Of a DNA stretch of 52,970 nucleotides, positions 25,678 through 34,851 are shown one piece after another. Under the pieces are notes generated by a model. It did not search any database and was not told where the DNA came from. It saw only the letters and a program-made list of their open reading frames with translations. The DNA lies in contig CALDWW010000049.1 of the NCBI GenBank assembly GCA_937924335.1, positions 1 to 52,970 of the forward strand, in the 5' to 3' direction. Within the stretch, counting starts at the first letter, position 1. The number at the start of each line of letters is the position of its first letter. The position numbers were made by a program, and so were the translations under genes. The stretch is from an uncultured Gammaproteobacteria bacterium. GTDB lineage: Bacteria; Pseudomonadota; Gammaproteobacteria; Steroidobacterales; XN24.

Positions 25678-27204
25678 ATGAATCGCTGGGTCATAAACGT
25701 CGGTTCGAGTTACGCCCGCTTTGTTGTAGCTATCGGCGCCGTCGTGTTCGTCACCCCGGTCATTATCGAACGAGTGGGGTTAGAGGCATATGGAATCTGG
25801 GCACTGGTGCTCGCCACGGTCGGACTATTGGGACTGATGGACTTCGGTCTGGCCACTTCCGCCGTGAAGTTCATAGCGGAGCGGACCGGGGATGCCGACC
25901 GTGATGGCCGCAACCGTGTCATGTCCGCTTTGTTAACTATATATACCGGGATCTCCATACTCCTGCTCCTGGGTGTGAGTGTCGCCGCATTTGGCGGGCC
26001 AGGGGAAACCGTATTCGGCGAAACTCGCGGCGAAGCAGTGTTGCTCCTGGCGGTAGGCGGATCTGTGGCTGCCGGGCTCTTCTTAAGTCTCTTCCGAGCT
26101 GCCCTGGCTGGCGCTGGACTAATGTATCTCGCCAACATCGTCGAGATGATGGTGACCCTTCTGTATGTAATTTTGACTCTGTTGTTCCTGGGATTGGACT
26201 ACGGCGTACCCGGACTCGCTGCGGCCTTGCTCGTCTCGACCACGGCAGGAGGCATCAGCCTGGCACTCATCGCTCGGCTACGAATTGAGGGACTCAGACC
26301 GCGACTCACACTGATGCGCTGGTGCGAGATGAAGGGACTGCTGAGCTTCTCGATTTGGGCATTTCTGGCAAATGCTGCTGTTCTCGCCATCCTGCGTATG
26401 GATCCGATCATCATCGACGCATTCATGCCGCTTTCTGCGGTTGCCATTTACGCCATCGCAGGACGGATAGCGGAGTACGTTCTCCTACTGAACAAGCAGT
26501 TTTCCAATGCGCTCATGCCGTTGGTATCCCAGGCCCATGGCCGCGGAGATGACGCCGTGGTCGAGCGTGTTCTTATGGACGGTTCTCGATACCTGATGGC
26601 TATCGCACTGCCGATGCTGGCCTTGCTCGCCTTCCATGCGGAGACCCTGCTCGTGCTCTGGCTCGGCGAAGACTTCCGTGAAGCCGCGATCCCACTTCGT
26701 TTGTTGTCCGTCGCCGTAGGTCTGAGTATTGTCCAGCTGAATGCGGCCAACGTCCTCGGCATGACCGGCCGGCATCGCTTCGTAGCGATAGCGATGGGCA
26801 CTTCGGCCGCGATCAACCTGGTTGTCACCATCGCGCTGATACCGTCCTATGGCCTGACCGGCGTGGCGATCGCGACACTCATCGCCGCAGGATCAGTCGA
26901 AGTGGGTGTGATCCTTCCCGCAGCTTGCCGGCATGTTGGGATCAAACTGCAAGCTTTTCTCCAACACGCTCTGGTGCCGGGAACGATCGGCGCGATGTCT
27001 GCGATCACAATGGCCACCATGCTGGCGGCACAGTCTCCGCCCAATTCATTGACTGGATTGGTAATTCAGGGGTTCGCCGCGGTCGTCGTTACGATACCGG
27101 CATTACTGTTTTTCGGACTGTCGCGCTCGGAACGTGATGGCCTGTTTGCAGCGATCTCGCGGATCGGGCGCCGCCGATCGGTCGCAAACGAGGGGATCGC
27201 CTGA
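25678..27204 (+). CDS. Wzx-like oligosaccharide flippase
   Basis: 508 residues with about 14 hydrophobic segments, starting VGSSYARFVVAIGAVVFVTP with the VIxERVGLEAYGIWALV stretch typical of polysaccharide-transporter (MOP superfamily) flippases. The expected job is flipping the undecaprenyl-linked repeat unit to the periplasmic face. It begins 9 bases after the previous gene, with a GGGGACGGA ribosome site. Its stop shares one base with the next start (TGATG). Confidence 0.9.
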   Translation: MNRWVINVGSSYARFVVAIGAVVFVTPVIIERVGLEAYGIWALVLATVGLLGLMDFGLATSAVKFIAERTGDADRDGRNRVMSALLTIYTGISILLLLGVSVAAFGGPGETVFGETRGEAVLLLAVGGSVAAGLFLSLFRAALAGAGLMYLANIVEMMVTLLYVILTLLFLGLDYGVPGLAAALLVSTTAGGISLALIARLRIEGLRPRLTLMRWCEMKGLLSFSIWAFLANAAVLAILRMDPIIIDAFMPLSAVAIYAIAGRIAEYVLLLNKQFSNALMPLVSQAHGRGDDAVVERVLMDGSRYLMAIALPMLALLAFHAETLLVLWLGEDFREAAIPLRLLSVAVGLSIVQLNAANVLGMTGRHRFVAIAMGTSAAINLVVTIALIPSYGLTGVAIATLIAAGSVEVGVILPAACRHVGIKLQAFLQHALVPGTIGAMSAITMATMLAAQSPPNSLTGLVIQGFAAVVVTIPALLFFGLSRSERDGLFAAISRIGRRRSVANEGIA

Positions 27205-27851
27205 TGTTCGGTTTGCTAAGACGCGCCACTTCGAACACCCGCCACTTGTGGCTTGGCCACCGTCTCGCGGCGTTGGGTCGCGGCGCGCGGATTGATCGCC
27301 GCGTCCGCATCGAATATCCGGGTAATGTACATTTGGCCACCGACACACGCATTGAACATGGCGTGGTGATTCGCGGCAATACAGCGGACACCAGAGGCGT
27401 GAAGCTGGCGGCCGGGTCCTCGGTAAAGGACTACGCGATCATCAATGCCAACCAGGGCTACGTCACTATTGGTGAGCGCGCATGGCTGGGCCCCTACTGC
27501 CTGATCTACGGCAACGGCGGTGTGGACATTGGCGCCGATGTTCTGATCGCCGCTCACACCAGCATTAACACAGTGTCGCACGTTGCTGAGCGCTCAGACA
27601 TTCCAATGAACGAGCAGGGCATAAGCTGCGATCCGATTGTGATCGAAGACGATGTCTGGATCGGCCTGAACTGCACCATCCTGCAGGGGACCAGGATCGG
27701 TAGAGGTTCGATCATTGGCGCGGGCGCGGTCGTCACACGAGACATTCCGCCGGGGTCGATCGCGGTGGGGACTCCCGCCCGCGTCGTCAGACAAAGGCAA
27801 CATTCCCGCCCCGCAGACGAACAATCTCTGCTACTGGAGAGAGCCTCATGA
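27204..27851 (+). CDS. left-handed beta-helix acyltransferase
   Basis: 215 residues. The hexapeptide-repeat region (about 25-190) includes VTIGERAWLGPYCLIYGNGG, DDVWIGLNCTILQGTRIGRG and SIIGAGAVVTRDIPPGSIAV, the signature ending of LbH acetyltransferases (WcaF/Maa group). It would acetylate a sugar of the repeat unit using acetyl-CoA. Translationally coupled to the flippase and overlapping the next glycosyltransferase gene by 4 bases. Confidence 0.88.
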   Translation: MFGLLRRATSNTRHLWLGHRLAALGRGARIDRRVRIEYPGNVHLATDTRIEHGVVIRGNTADTRGVKLAAGSSVKDYAIINANQGYVTIGERAWLGPYCLIYGNGGVDIGADVLIAAHTSINTVSHVAERSDIPMNEQGISCDPIVIEDDVWIGLNCTILQGTRIGRGSIIGAGAVVTRDIPPGSIAVGTPARVVRQRQHSRPADEQSLLLERAS

Positions 27852-29131
27852 GCATCACCGAGCGACAGCCGGCAGCACAGGTGGTCAGCCCGACCGTCAA
27901 CAGCATTCAGGTTCCCCGCCGTCTCGTGACCTCGGCCTGGGGCGGGACGGAAACCACGGTGATCGAGACGAGCCGCGCATTACAGGCAGCCGGTCATCCG
28001 ACCCGGGTTTTCACCAGTCTGGCAATGTCGGACCAGGTCCGTGAGCGCATCGGGGACGTTGAGGTAAAGCGATTCCCCTATGTCTATCCCTTCCTCGGCC
28101 TGTCCCGGGAAGAACTGTGCGATATGGACCGGAAGGGTGGCAACCTGGTATCCCTCGCCCTCCTGAGGGCCCTGATCCGAGAACCCGGCCTGAACCTGTT
28201 GCACGCTCATTCCGGTAAGCGACTAGGGGGCATTGTGCGCACCGCCGCCCGACTGCGCGGCATCCCGTATGTCGTCACACTACACGGCAACGTCTTCGAT
28301 GTGCCGGACGAAGAAAAGACAAATCTGGTCGCACCTATCCGCGGCAAGCTGGAATGGGGTCGTCCGCTCGGAATGATGCTCGGGTCCCGGCGCGTCCTGG
28401 AAGACGCGGCCGCCGTGATTTGCGTCGGTCGGAGCGAATATGACGCTGCCCGCAGCGCGCTGCCGGGGCAGAGGGTCGAATTTTTGCCGAATGGGGTAAA
28501 TTCGCGACGCTTCGCTCACGCGGAAGGATCCAGATTTCGGGCACTGAGGGCGATTCCGGAGTCGGCCAAAGTGATTTTGTGCGTCAGCCGGATCGACCCA
28601 CAGAAAAACCAGCTCTCCCTGATCCAGTCCATGCCGGTCCTGCTGGCCGCCGCACCGGATGCGCACCTCGTACTGGTGGGTCCGGTCACGAGACCCGCTT
28701 ACCTGGCGCAGATCAAGGCGCAGATCAAGGCGCTGGATCTGGCGTCCAGGGTACACATCATCGACGGGCTTGCGCCGGACGACCCCTCGCTTATCGAGGC
28801 CTACCATGCGGCGGACGTATTCTGCCTGCCGTCCATGCATGAACCCTTCGGTATCGTGATCCTGGAGGCTTGGGCGGCGGGATTGCCGGTCGTGGCTTCA
28901 CGGGTCGGCGGCATCCCCAGCTTTGTCTCCGAAGGCGACGACACATTGCTGGTCCCACCTGGTGATGTTCATGCCCTGGGGCAGTCTTTACAAACCGTTC
29001 TTCAAAATTTCGGCCTCGCCGCGCGTCTCGGCGACAACGGCCGTCAGCGGGCTCGTCGCGAATTTGACTGGTCAGTCATCGCCGATCGTGTCCTCGATCT
29101 GTATCGGGACATTCTTCGGAGGCATCGCTGA
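27848..29131 (+). CDS. GT4 glycosyltransferase
   Basis: 427 residues, GT-B fold. N-terminal Rossmann domain with a glycine-containing loop (TSAWGGTETTVIETSRAL), C-terminal donor domain with VILCVSRIDPQKNQLSLIQS and the EX7E motif in MHEPFGIVILEAWAAGLPVV. Cytoplasmic, retaining. It adds one residue to the lipid-linked oligosaccharide; donor unknown. Overlaps its left neighbour by 4 bases; 1 base to the next start. Confidence 0.9.
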   Translation: MSITERQPAAQVVSPTVNSIQVPRRLVTSAWGGTETTVIETSRALQAAGHPTRVFTSLAMSDQVRERIGDVEVKRFPYVYPFLGLSREELCDMDRKGGNLVSLALLRALIREPGLNLLHAHSGKRLGGIVRTAARLRGIPYVVTLHGNVFDVPDEEKTNLVAPIRGKLEWGRPLGMMLGSRRVLEDAAAVICVGRSEYDAARSALPGQRVEFLPNGVNSRRFAHAEGSRFRALRAIPESAKVILCVSRIDPQKNQLSLIQSMPVLLAAAPDAHLVLVGPVTRPAYLAQIKAQIKALDLASRVHIIDGLAPDDPSLIEAYHAADVFCLPSMHEPFGIVILEAWAAGLPVVASRVGGIPSFVSEGDDTLLVPPGDVHALGQSLQTVLQNFGLAARLGDNGRQRARREFDWSVIADRVLDLYRDILRRHR

Positions 29132-29132
29132 T

Positions 29133-30272
29133 ATGCGCGTGCTGCACGTCAATCAACGAGCCGGTTTTTTCGGCGGGGTCGAGCGGATCCTGCACGATAC
29201 CGCCGCAAGCCTGGCCATGGACGGGTGGCCACAGGCGTTGCTTCATGAGGACGCCGATCCCGACGTGCGGTTTACGCAACCATTTGAAATCGCCGCGTCT
29301 GACCCTGGAATCGTCGATCGATTTCAGCCCGACATCGTTCTGGTACACAAGACCGGGCAATCAGAGAGGACAGACGTACTGACGCGCAGTCGACCAACGG
29401 CACGAATGGTCCATGATCATGACCTGGTCTGTCTTCGACGACACAAGTACCTGCCGGTGAGCGGCCGAGTCTGCGACCGGGCTGCCGGGCGGGCGTGTTA
29501 CACAAACCTCTGCTTCGTACAGCGCAGTGCCCCGAGATCGATATTCCCCATCGCGTTTAGGGGATTGAACGCACAACGCCGGGAGATGGCTTCGAATCAG
29601 GCCATGCGGCGATACATAGTAGGCAGCCGCTGGATGCGCGAGCAGCTGGAGAAAAATGGCTTTCCAGCTGCCCGTATCGACGTTGTGCACCCGATACCAC
29701 GGGTCCTGGAGGGTCTGAAGCCGCTGGCACCGTCGGCGAATAGCGAGATTCTCTACGTGGGCCAGGTCATCCGCGGGAAAGGCGTCGATCTGTTGTTACG
29801 TGCCCTGGCGCGTGTCAATCAACCATGGAAGACCACCATTGTGGGCGATGGCAACCACCTTCAGGCGTGTCGGGACCTGGCTTCGGATCTGGGCATCGGA
29901 GACCGGGTCCGGTTCACCGGCTGGGTAGATCACGAGGCACTTGGTGCGTACTACTCTGCGGCCCGTTTTGCCGTAGTCCCATCCCGGTGGCCGGAGCCGT
30001 TCGGCATGGTGGGTCCCGAGGCGATGGCCAGGGGCCGTCCTGTGGTCGCCTTCTCCGCGGGTGGCATACCCGACTGGCTGACCGACGGCGTCTCCGGGCT
30101 GCTGGTACCCCCTGGTGATGTCCAGGGCCTGGCCGCCGCCATGGGGCGACTCCTGGCGGACCCCGAACTGGCGGCCCGCATGGGCCAGGCAGCCGCCAAG
30201 CAGGTTCATCGTGACCTGAGCCACCGCGGGTACCTGGAATCTCTCAAACGTTCTCTGGAGACGACCCAATGA
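29133..30272 (+). CDS. GT4 glycosyltransferase
   Basis: 379 residues from the ATG at 29133, with a CGGAGG ribosome site 10 bases upstream; the longer open frame would overlap the previous gene. VNQRAGFFGGVERILHDTAA is the acceptor-side loop, and ILYVGQVIRGKGVDLLLRAL plus WPEPFGMVGPEAMARGRPVV form the donor domain with the EX7E motif. It resembles the preceding enzyme only in general fold. Overlaps the next start by 4 bases (ATGA). Confidence 0.9.
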   Translation: MRVLHVNQRAGFFGGVERILHDTAASLAMDGWPQALLHEDADPDVRFTQPFEIAASDPGIVDRFQPDIVLVHKTGQSERTDVLTRSRPTARMVHDHDLVCLRRHKYLPVSGRVCDRAAGRACYTNLCFVQRSAPRSIFPIAFRGLNAQRREMASNQAMRRYIVGSRWMREQLEKNGFPAARIDVVHPIPRVLEGLKPLAPSANSEILYVGQVIRGKGVDLLLRALARVNQPWKTTIVGDGNHLQACRDLASDLGIGDRVRFTGWVDHEALGAYYSAARFAVVPSRWPEPFGMVGPEAMARGRPVVAFSAGGIPDWLTDGVSGLLVPPGDVQGLAAAMGRLLADPELAARMGQAAAKQVHRDLSHRGYLESLKRSLETTQ

Positions 30273-31405
30273 AATTCGGCATCTCAGCATTCGCCGGCGA
30301 CGGTGGTCGTTCCGGAATCGGTCAGTACCTGGCCCAGGTCATATCGCGGCTGCCCGACCAGGCGCCCGAAGACCGGTTTGTCGTGTTCACGACCAGGAAA
30401 GCCGTAACAGACCTCAGCCTCGACGACCCGCGTCTTGAAGTCGTGGCTGTGCCGGACTGGTTCGAACATCCGCTTGTGAACATCGCCTGGCACATTCTGG
30501 TGTTGCCTCTGATGCTTCGCCGGCACGGCTGCGAGGTGGTGTACCTGCCCGCTGGAAACCGGCGGCTGGGCTGGCGGTACGGAATACCAAGCGTCGGCAC
30601 TGTGCATGACCTGGCGCAGCTGCACGTGAGTGACAAGTACGACGGCTGGCGCATGCTCTACGCGCGTCGCCTGATGCCCCCACTCATGAGACGTCTGACC
30701 CGGGTTATCTCGGTGAGCGATGCCACGCGTCGCGATCTCGTCGGCCTGGCAGGCGTCGACGAGCGTGTCGTGCGAACCATACCCAATGGCTTCGACCAAA
30801 GCCGATTCCAGCACCTCGATCGGGAGGAGGCTCAGTCGCGCGTGGCAGGCCGGTGGGGCGTATCAGGTCCGTACCTCCTCTACGTCGCACGACTCGAGCA
30901 TCCTGGGAAAAATCACGTTCGCCTTCTGGAGGCTTTCGCCCGCATGCGCGCCGACGGACTGCAGCACCAGCTAGTGCTCGCGGGCAGTCGCTGGTCGGGC
31001 GCCGGGGAGATCGAATCGCGGGCCCGCGAACTGGGGCTTGAGGACAGCGTGGTGTTCACGGGTTTTGTCCCCAACGAATCGCTGCCTGATCTCTATGCAG
31101 CCGCGGACATCTTCGTGTTTCCGTCTTTGTTCGAGGGCTTCGGGATTCCCCTGCTCGAGGCGATGATGGCCCGGGTGCCCGTCTGCGCTTCCGATCGCGC
31201 CAGCATCCCGGAGGTTGTTGGCAAAGCGGGTCTATTGTTCGACCCGGAAGATCCCTCCTCCATCGAAGACCGAGTGCAGCAAATCGTTTCAGACCGGCAG
31301 CTCCGGGACGGCATGGTTGCGGCCGGTAGAGAGAGGGCCGAATCCTATTCCTGGGAGGCTGCTGCAGGACGTGTCGTAAATGTCTTGCGAGAGGCGGCAG
31401 CATGA
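30269..31405 (+). CDS. GT4 glycosyltransferase (mannosyltransferase-like)
   Basis: 378 residues. ISAFAGDGGRSGIGQYLAQV at the N-terminus, YLLYVARLEHPGKNHVRLLE in the donor domain and SLFEGFGIPLLEAMMARVPV as the EX7E motif. The N-terminal style (GIGQY...) and SVGTVHDL are common in GT4 mannosyl/rhamnosyltransferases, but the donor is not provable from sequence. It overlaps both neighbours by 4 bases, in a tightly coupled operon. Confidence 0.9.
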   Translation: MKFGISAFAGDGGRSGIGQYLAQVISRLPDQAPEDRFVVFTTRKAVTDLSLDDPRLEVVAVPDWFEHPLVNIAWHILVLPLMLRRHGCEVVYLPAGNRRLGWRYGIPSVGTVHDLAQLHVSDKYDGWRMLYARRLMPPLMRRLTRVISVSDATRRDLVGLAGVDERVVRTIPNGFDQSRFQHLDREEAQSRVAGRWGVSGPYLLYVARLEHPGKNHVRLLEAFARMRADGLQHQLVLAGSRWSGAGEIESRARELGLEDSVVFTGFVPNESLPDLYAAADIFVFPSLFEGFGIPLLEAMMARVPVCASDRASIPEVVGKAGLLFDPEDPSSIEDRVQQIVSDRQLRDGMVAAGRERAESYSWEAAAGRVVNVLREAAA

Positions 31406-31746
31406 AGCATCTAATCGTCTGTCTGCTGCTGACTGTCGCGGGCTGCGCCAGTGACTACGCGCAACCTCCGGAGATCCGTGCCACGGCTGACGGCAGTACT
31501 GCGGCACTCGTGCAGATCAACTCATCGCCCACCGCGGCATGGATATTTGTGGACGGAGAGTATGCAGGCATCACGCCGATGGAGCACGAACTCAGTTTCT
31601 GGGCTGTGACCCGCTACGTGGAAGTAGTGGCCGTACCGATGTACTCGGCCCAGGCGCGTCAAGTAAAACGGTTGCACGTGCCGCCGCTGCCACACACGCT
31701 TTTTTTCAATATGAACAATCCGCCGGACAAGGCATCGAGTGAATGA
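31402..31746 (+). CDS. small PEGA-like lipoprotein
   Basis: 114 residues. Lipobox LTVAGC puts the lipidated Cys at position 15. The mature part contains VQINSSPTAAWIFVDGEYAG followed by ITPMEHEL, a PEGA-type beta-sandwich repeat (SxPxGAxVxVDGxxxGxTP). PEGA domains are associated with extracellular carbohydrate or surface-layer structures. It lies between glycosyltransferases and the ExeA-type ATPase and overlaps the latter by 8 bases. Likely an envelope accessory of the export apparatus. Confidence 0.75.
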   Translation: MKHLIVCLLLTVAGCASDYAQPPEIRATADGSTAALVQINSSPTAAWIFVDGEYAGITPMEHELSFWAVTRYVEVVAVPMYSAQARQVKRLHVPPLPHTLFFNMNNPPDKASSE

Positions 31747-32659
31747 GATGATTGGTGACACGACACGGCTACGGCTTGCCGACGATCAGCAGAATGACGA
31801 ATGCTCTTCTGCGGCGCTAATGGAGGCCTGCCTCCAAGCCTTCAGCGAGAATCGAGACACGGGTTTCTTTTTCCCGGGCGGATCCGCTGGGCCCACACTC
31901 GAAGCACTGATCGAACTCGTAGTACAGGCGGATATGGGCCTCGGCATGGTCACTGGAGATCCAGGCTGCGGCAAGACCATGCTAAGGAGCGAACTGCATC
32001 GACGGCTGACTGAGGATGGCTGCCTGTGTGCCACCCTGGAGAACAGCTGGCTGGACTTCGACGGAATTATTCTGGAGCTGGTAAGCCAGTTGGAAGGTCG
32101 GCGAATCGGGGCGTCCGAATTTCCCGATCGCTATTCGCGCGTGGCTGCTCTGAAGCAGGCAATCCTGCATCACGTCGTGCGCCCTGGAAGGCGCCTCGCA
32201 ATTCTCGTCGACGAGGCCCAGCAACTGGAAGAGTCGGCCCTCGACGGAATTCGCTCGCTGACAAACATCAATGCGGAACGCGGGAACTACATCACACCGG
32301 TGCTCTTCGGCCAGCCCGAGCTAGCTCGGCGGGTCGCGGGTGGGCCAGAGATCTCATCGAGGATCCGCGTAGTCGGTCAGCTCCGGACACTGAGCGAGAG
32401 CGAGACAGTTGCCTACGTACGGCACCGTGTCGGAGTCGCATCCGGGGGTTCCACAGTTCCGTTCACGCCGGACGCCATCGCGAGACTGCATGTGGTCGCC
32501 CGCGGTGTTCCGCGCGTTATCAATCAGCAATGCAAAATGGCATTGAAGGCGTGCCTGGCGCTGGGCAGGGATATTGTCGACAGCAATATCTTGCAAGATT
32601 CCTTAGATAATCCGAACGATAGGGAGAGTTGGCCCGATTCCTGCTTGTTGTCTGGTTAA
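31739..32659 (+). CDS. ExeA/GspA-type AAA+ ATPase
   Basis: 306 residues from the GTG at 31739 (AAGG 6 bases upstream); an ATG at 31748 is an alternative. Walker A GDPGCGKT at about 73-80, Walker B LAILVDEAQQL, sensor-like TPVLFGQPELARRV. ATPases of this type occur in type II secretion (ExeA) and in many exopolysaccharide/exosortase clusters next to Wzz. No C-terminal membrane or peptidoglycan-binding segment is present, unlike full-length ExeA. Overlaps the Wzz gene by one base (TAATG). Confidence 0.85.
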   Translation: MNEMIGDTTRLRLADDQQNDECSSAALMEACLQAFSENRDTGFFFPGGSAGPTLEALIELVVQADMGLGMVTGDPGCGKTMLRSELHRRLTEDGCLCATLENSWLDFDGIILELVSQLEGRRIGASEFPDRYSRVAALKQAILHHVVRPGRRLAILVDEAQQLEESALDGIRSLTNINAERGNYITPVLFGQPELARRVAGGPEISSRIRVVGQLRTLSESETVAYVRHRVGVASGGSTVPFTPDAIARLHVVARGVPRVINQQCKMALKACLALGRDIVDSNILQDSLDNPNDRESWPDSCLLSG

Positions 32660-34851
32660 TGGACAGCAAACACTCTATTGCAGGAGACGGCCTGGCTGCC
32701 CTTGCCAGACGGAATGACTCGGGAGAGTCCGCCTGGGCCGTCACGGGTCAAGCCCGATCCCACGCTGCCGACGGCCCACCAGAACCCGTCCCTCAGGACA
32801 TTGCTGCGCTCCTCGGAGATGGCCAATGTGAGGTACATTCCGCGCCTCCCCGTCTGCCCTTCGACCGTTTAGTGAGAGCACTCTGGACCAGAAAAGGTCT
32901 GGTGGCCATCGTCTCGGGGTTGGTGACGATTGCGACCGTCGTCCTGGTGTTTACGCTGGTGCAACGCAATTGGCAGGCTGTAACCACGCTGATGCTCAGG
33001 CAGGATGCCGAAGAACTAAGCGTTGGCGGTGGCAAGCCCTACCAGGTGCCGGAATATCGACTAGAAACGCTGCTCGATACGCTCAAGCTGCCCAGCTCGC
33101 TCCAGGCCGCCGCGGAGAACGCGGGCATTGATGCCGGGCCCACGACTTTGGCCGGGGCGGTGGATGTTTCTGTCGCCCGCAATTCGGACGTGCTCAACCT
33201 GAAGGTGTTGTGGAGCGACGCAGTCGGTGCTGCCAGACTCGCAAATGCGCTTGCTGAAGTTTTCGTGGAACGAACCCTACAGATTCGTGTAGAGGAAGCC
33301 CAGGAGGACCTGAACCGATATCTCTCTCAGCTGGATGAGGCCCGTATTCGCGTACGGCTAGCCGATACCGCGGTGCTGGGTTTCCAGCAGGAGCATGAGG
33401 TATCTGACTTCGATGAGGAGACAAAGGCTCGCCTGATAGACCTCTCGAGGCTCGAATCCGAGCATCGAACCGTGGTTGCGGAAGTCGATGGTCTCATCAC
33501 CGCGCGCGCCGAGCTTCAGGCAGCCATTGCGGTTCAACCAGAGACCACTGTTAACAGCACGCTGTATCGCAACCCTCTGCGCAAACGTCTGGAAGAATTC
33601 CGCTGGCAGTTGAAGGAGGCACGAAGTCGTTACACAGACAACAACCCCAAGGTCGTCAAACTGGAACGGGAGATCGCCGCGCTGGAATTGGTGCTGGATG
33701 AAAATGGAGAGCAGTCCGCGCCTGAACGCACCGACGGTCCAAACGAACTCCGGCAAGACATGCAGCTCCGTATGCACACCCTGAACGACGAGATTCGCAA
33801 GACCGAGGGGCGGGCCTCCGGACTGGCGCTGTCAGTTCAGGAAATTCGGGCCAAACTTTCATACCTCAGCGCCAGGGAGAAAGAGTACGCGGCGCTCAAG
33901 GCTAACCAGGACGCCGCTCGGCAGCTCGAATCGAGCCTTGCGGCGAAGGCGGAGGAAGCCCGGGTAGCGGCATTCTCAGGCGAAGCGGCTTTCCATGTTC
34001 TGGAATTGGCGGCAGTGCCTGCCAACCCCGCTCCTTCGGGCCGGAAGTTGATGGTGGCCGCCGGCATGATCCTGGGACTGGGATTTGGCCTCGCGCTCGC
34101 CCTGCTGCTGGAAGTCATCGATCCGCGAATCAGGGACCGACGTGACACCGCAGCACTTTTTGAGGGTGGAGTTACGGAGGGATTCCCGACGATCCGCCGG
34201 ATAAGTCCACATCATCGAATGAACAAGGACGCACAGCGGTGGCGCCGCCTCGTCAACGACCTGGAGGCGGACGGACCCCTGAATCCCCTCGCGGTCGTAA
34301 GCCTGACCGATCGAGAGCCGCGCTCGATGGCTGCCTGGAACATCGCGGCCACCTTCGCGTCAAAGAGCTTGGAAACAGTACTCGCAGGCGCAGACTCCGG
34401 AGCGGATCCCGACGGTGATGTCTCGCACGCAAAACGACGCATCTTGCCAACCGCTGTTCCCCGGCTCGGGCGTGCATTTATGAGCAAGCCCGAGGGCGGC
34501 ACCGGCTCGATCATCGAAGGCGATGCCGAATGGGTACAGGACCTCAAATGCGTTGCAGCGCGGACTGTGGTCGACATCCCCCCGCTGGCAGACGACGAGA
34601 CTGCCCTTGAGCTGGTAGCGGCAATCGGCAACGCGGTCATCGTGACGACCAGCGGAGTCACCGATCGGGGCGCCGCCGAGCAACTCGTCTCCAGGCTGCG
34701 CTCTCGCGGCGTGGAGATCATGGGTGCAATCGTGACCGATCTCCCGCCGGAGCGATTCGATGACTTCGCCCCACTCTCTGCTGCCGCGGATTCACTCACT
34801 TCTCGTTTCCGCCGGCGCACAGAAACGCCTGTCGAGGTGCAGCATGCTTAA
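32659..34851 (+). CDS. Wzz-like chain-length determinant with a degenerate tyrosine-kinase domain
   Basis: 730 residues from the ATG at 32659. A cytoplasmic N-tail (1-78) precedes TM1 (about 80-100), a long periplasmic coiled-coil region with Wzz features, TM2 (about 464-484, AAGMILGLGFGLALALLLEV), the post-TM motif DPRIRDRRD, and a C-terminal domain of about 240 residues. That domain has the position of a BY-kinase (Wzc/CapB). Where a Walker A (GEGKS) should be it reads VVSLTDREPRSMAAWNIA, and no Walker A' (DxD) pair follows. No Tyr cluster ends the protein. It should set chain length and contact the Wza-like lipoprotein, but cannot be an active autokinase. Confidence 0.85.
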   Translation: MDSKHSIAGDGLAALARRNDSGESAWAVTGQARSHAADGPPEPVPQDIAALLGDGQCEVHSAPPRLPFDRLVRALWTRKGLVAIVSGLVTIATVVLVFTLVQRNWQAVTTLMLRQDAEELSVGGGKPYQVPEYRLETLLDTLKLPSSLQAAAENAGIDAGPTTLAGAVDVSVARNSDVLNLKVLWSDAVGAARLANALAEVFVERTLQIRVEEAQEDLNRYLSQLDEARIRVRLADTAVLGFQQEHEVSDFDEETKARLIDLSRLESEHRTVVAEVDGLITARAELQAAIAVQPETTVNSTLYRNPLRKRLEEFRWQLKEARSRYTDNNPKVVKLEREIAALELVLDENGEQSAPERTDGPNELRQDMQLRMHTLNDEIRKTEGRASGLALSVQEIRAKLSYLSAREKEYAALKANQDAARQLESSLAAKAEEARVAAFSGEAAFHVLELAAVPANPAPSGRKLMVAAGMILGLGFGLALALLLEVIDPRIRDRRDTAALFEGGVTEGFPTIRRISPHHRMNKDAQRWRRLVNDLEADGPLNPLAVVSLTDREPRSMAAWNIAATFASKSLETVLAGADSGADPDGDVSHAKRRILPTAVPRLGRAFMSKPEGGTGSIIEGDAEWVQDLKCVAARTVVDIPPLADDETALELVAAIGNAVIVTTSGVTDRGAAEQLVSRLRSRGVEIMGAIVTDLPPERFDDFAPLSAAADSLTSRFRRRTETPVEVQHA

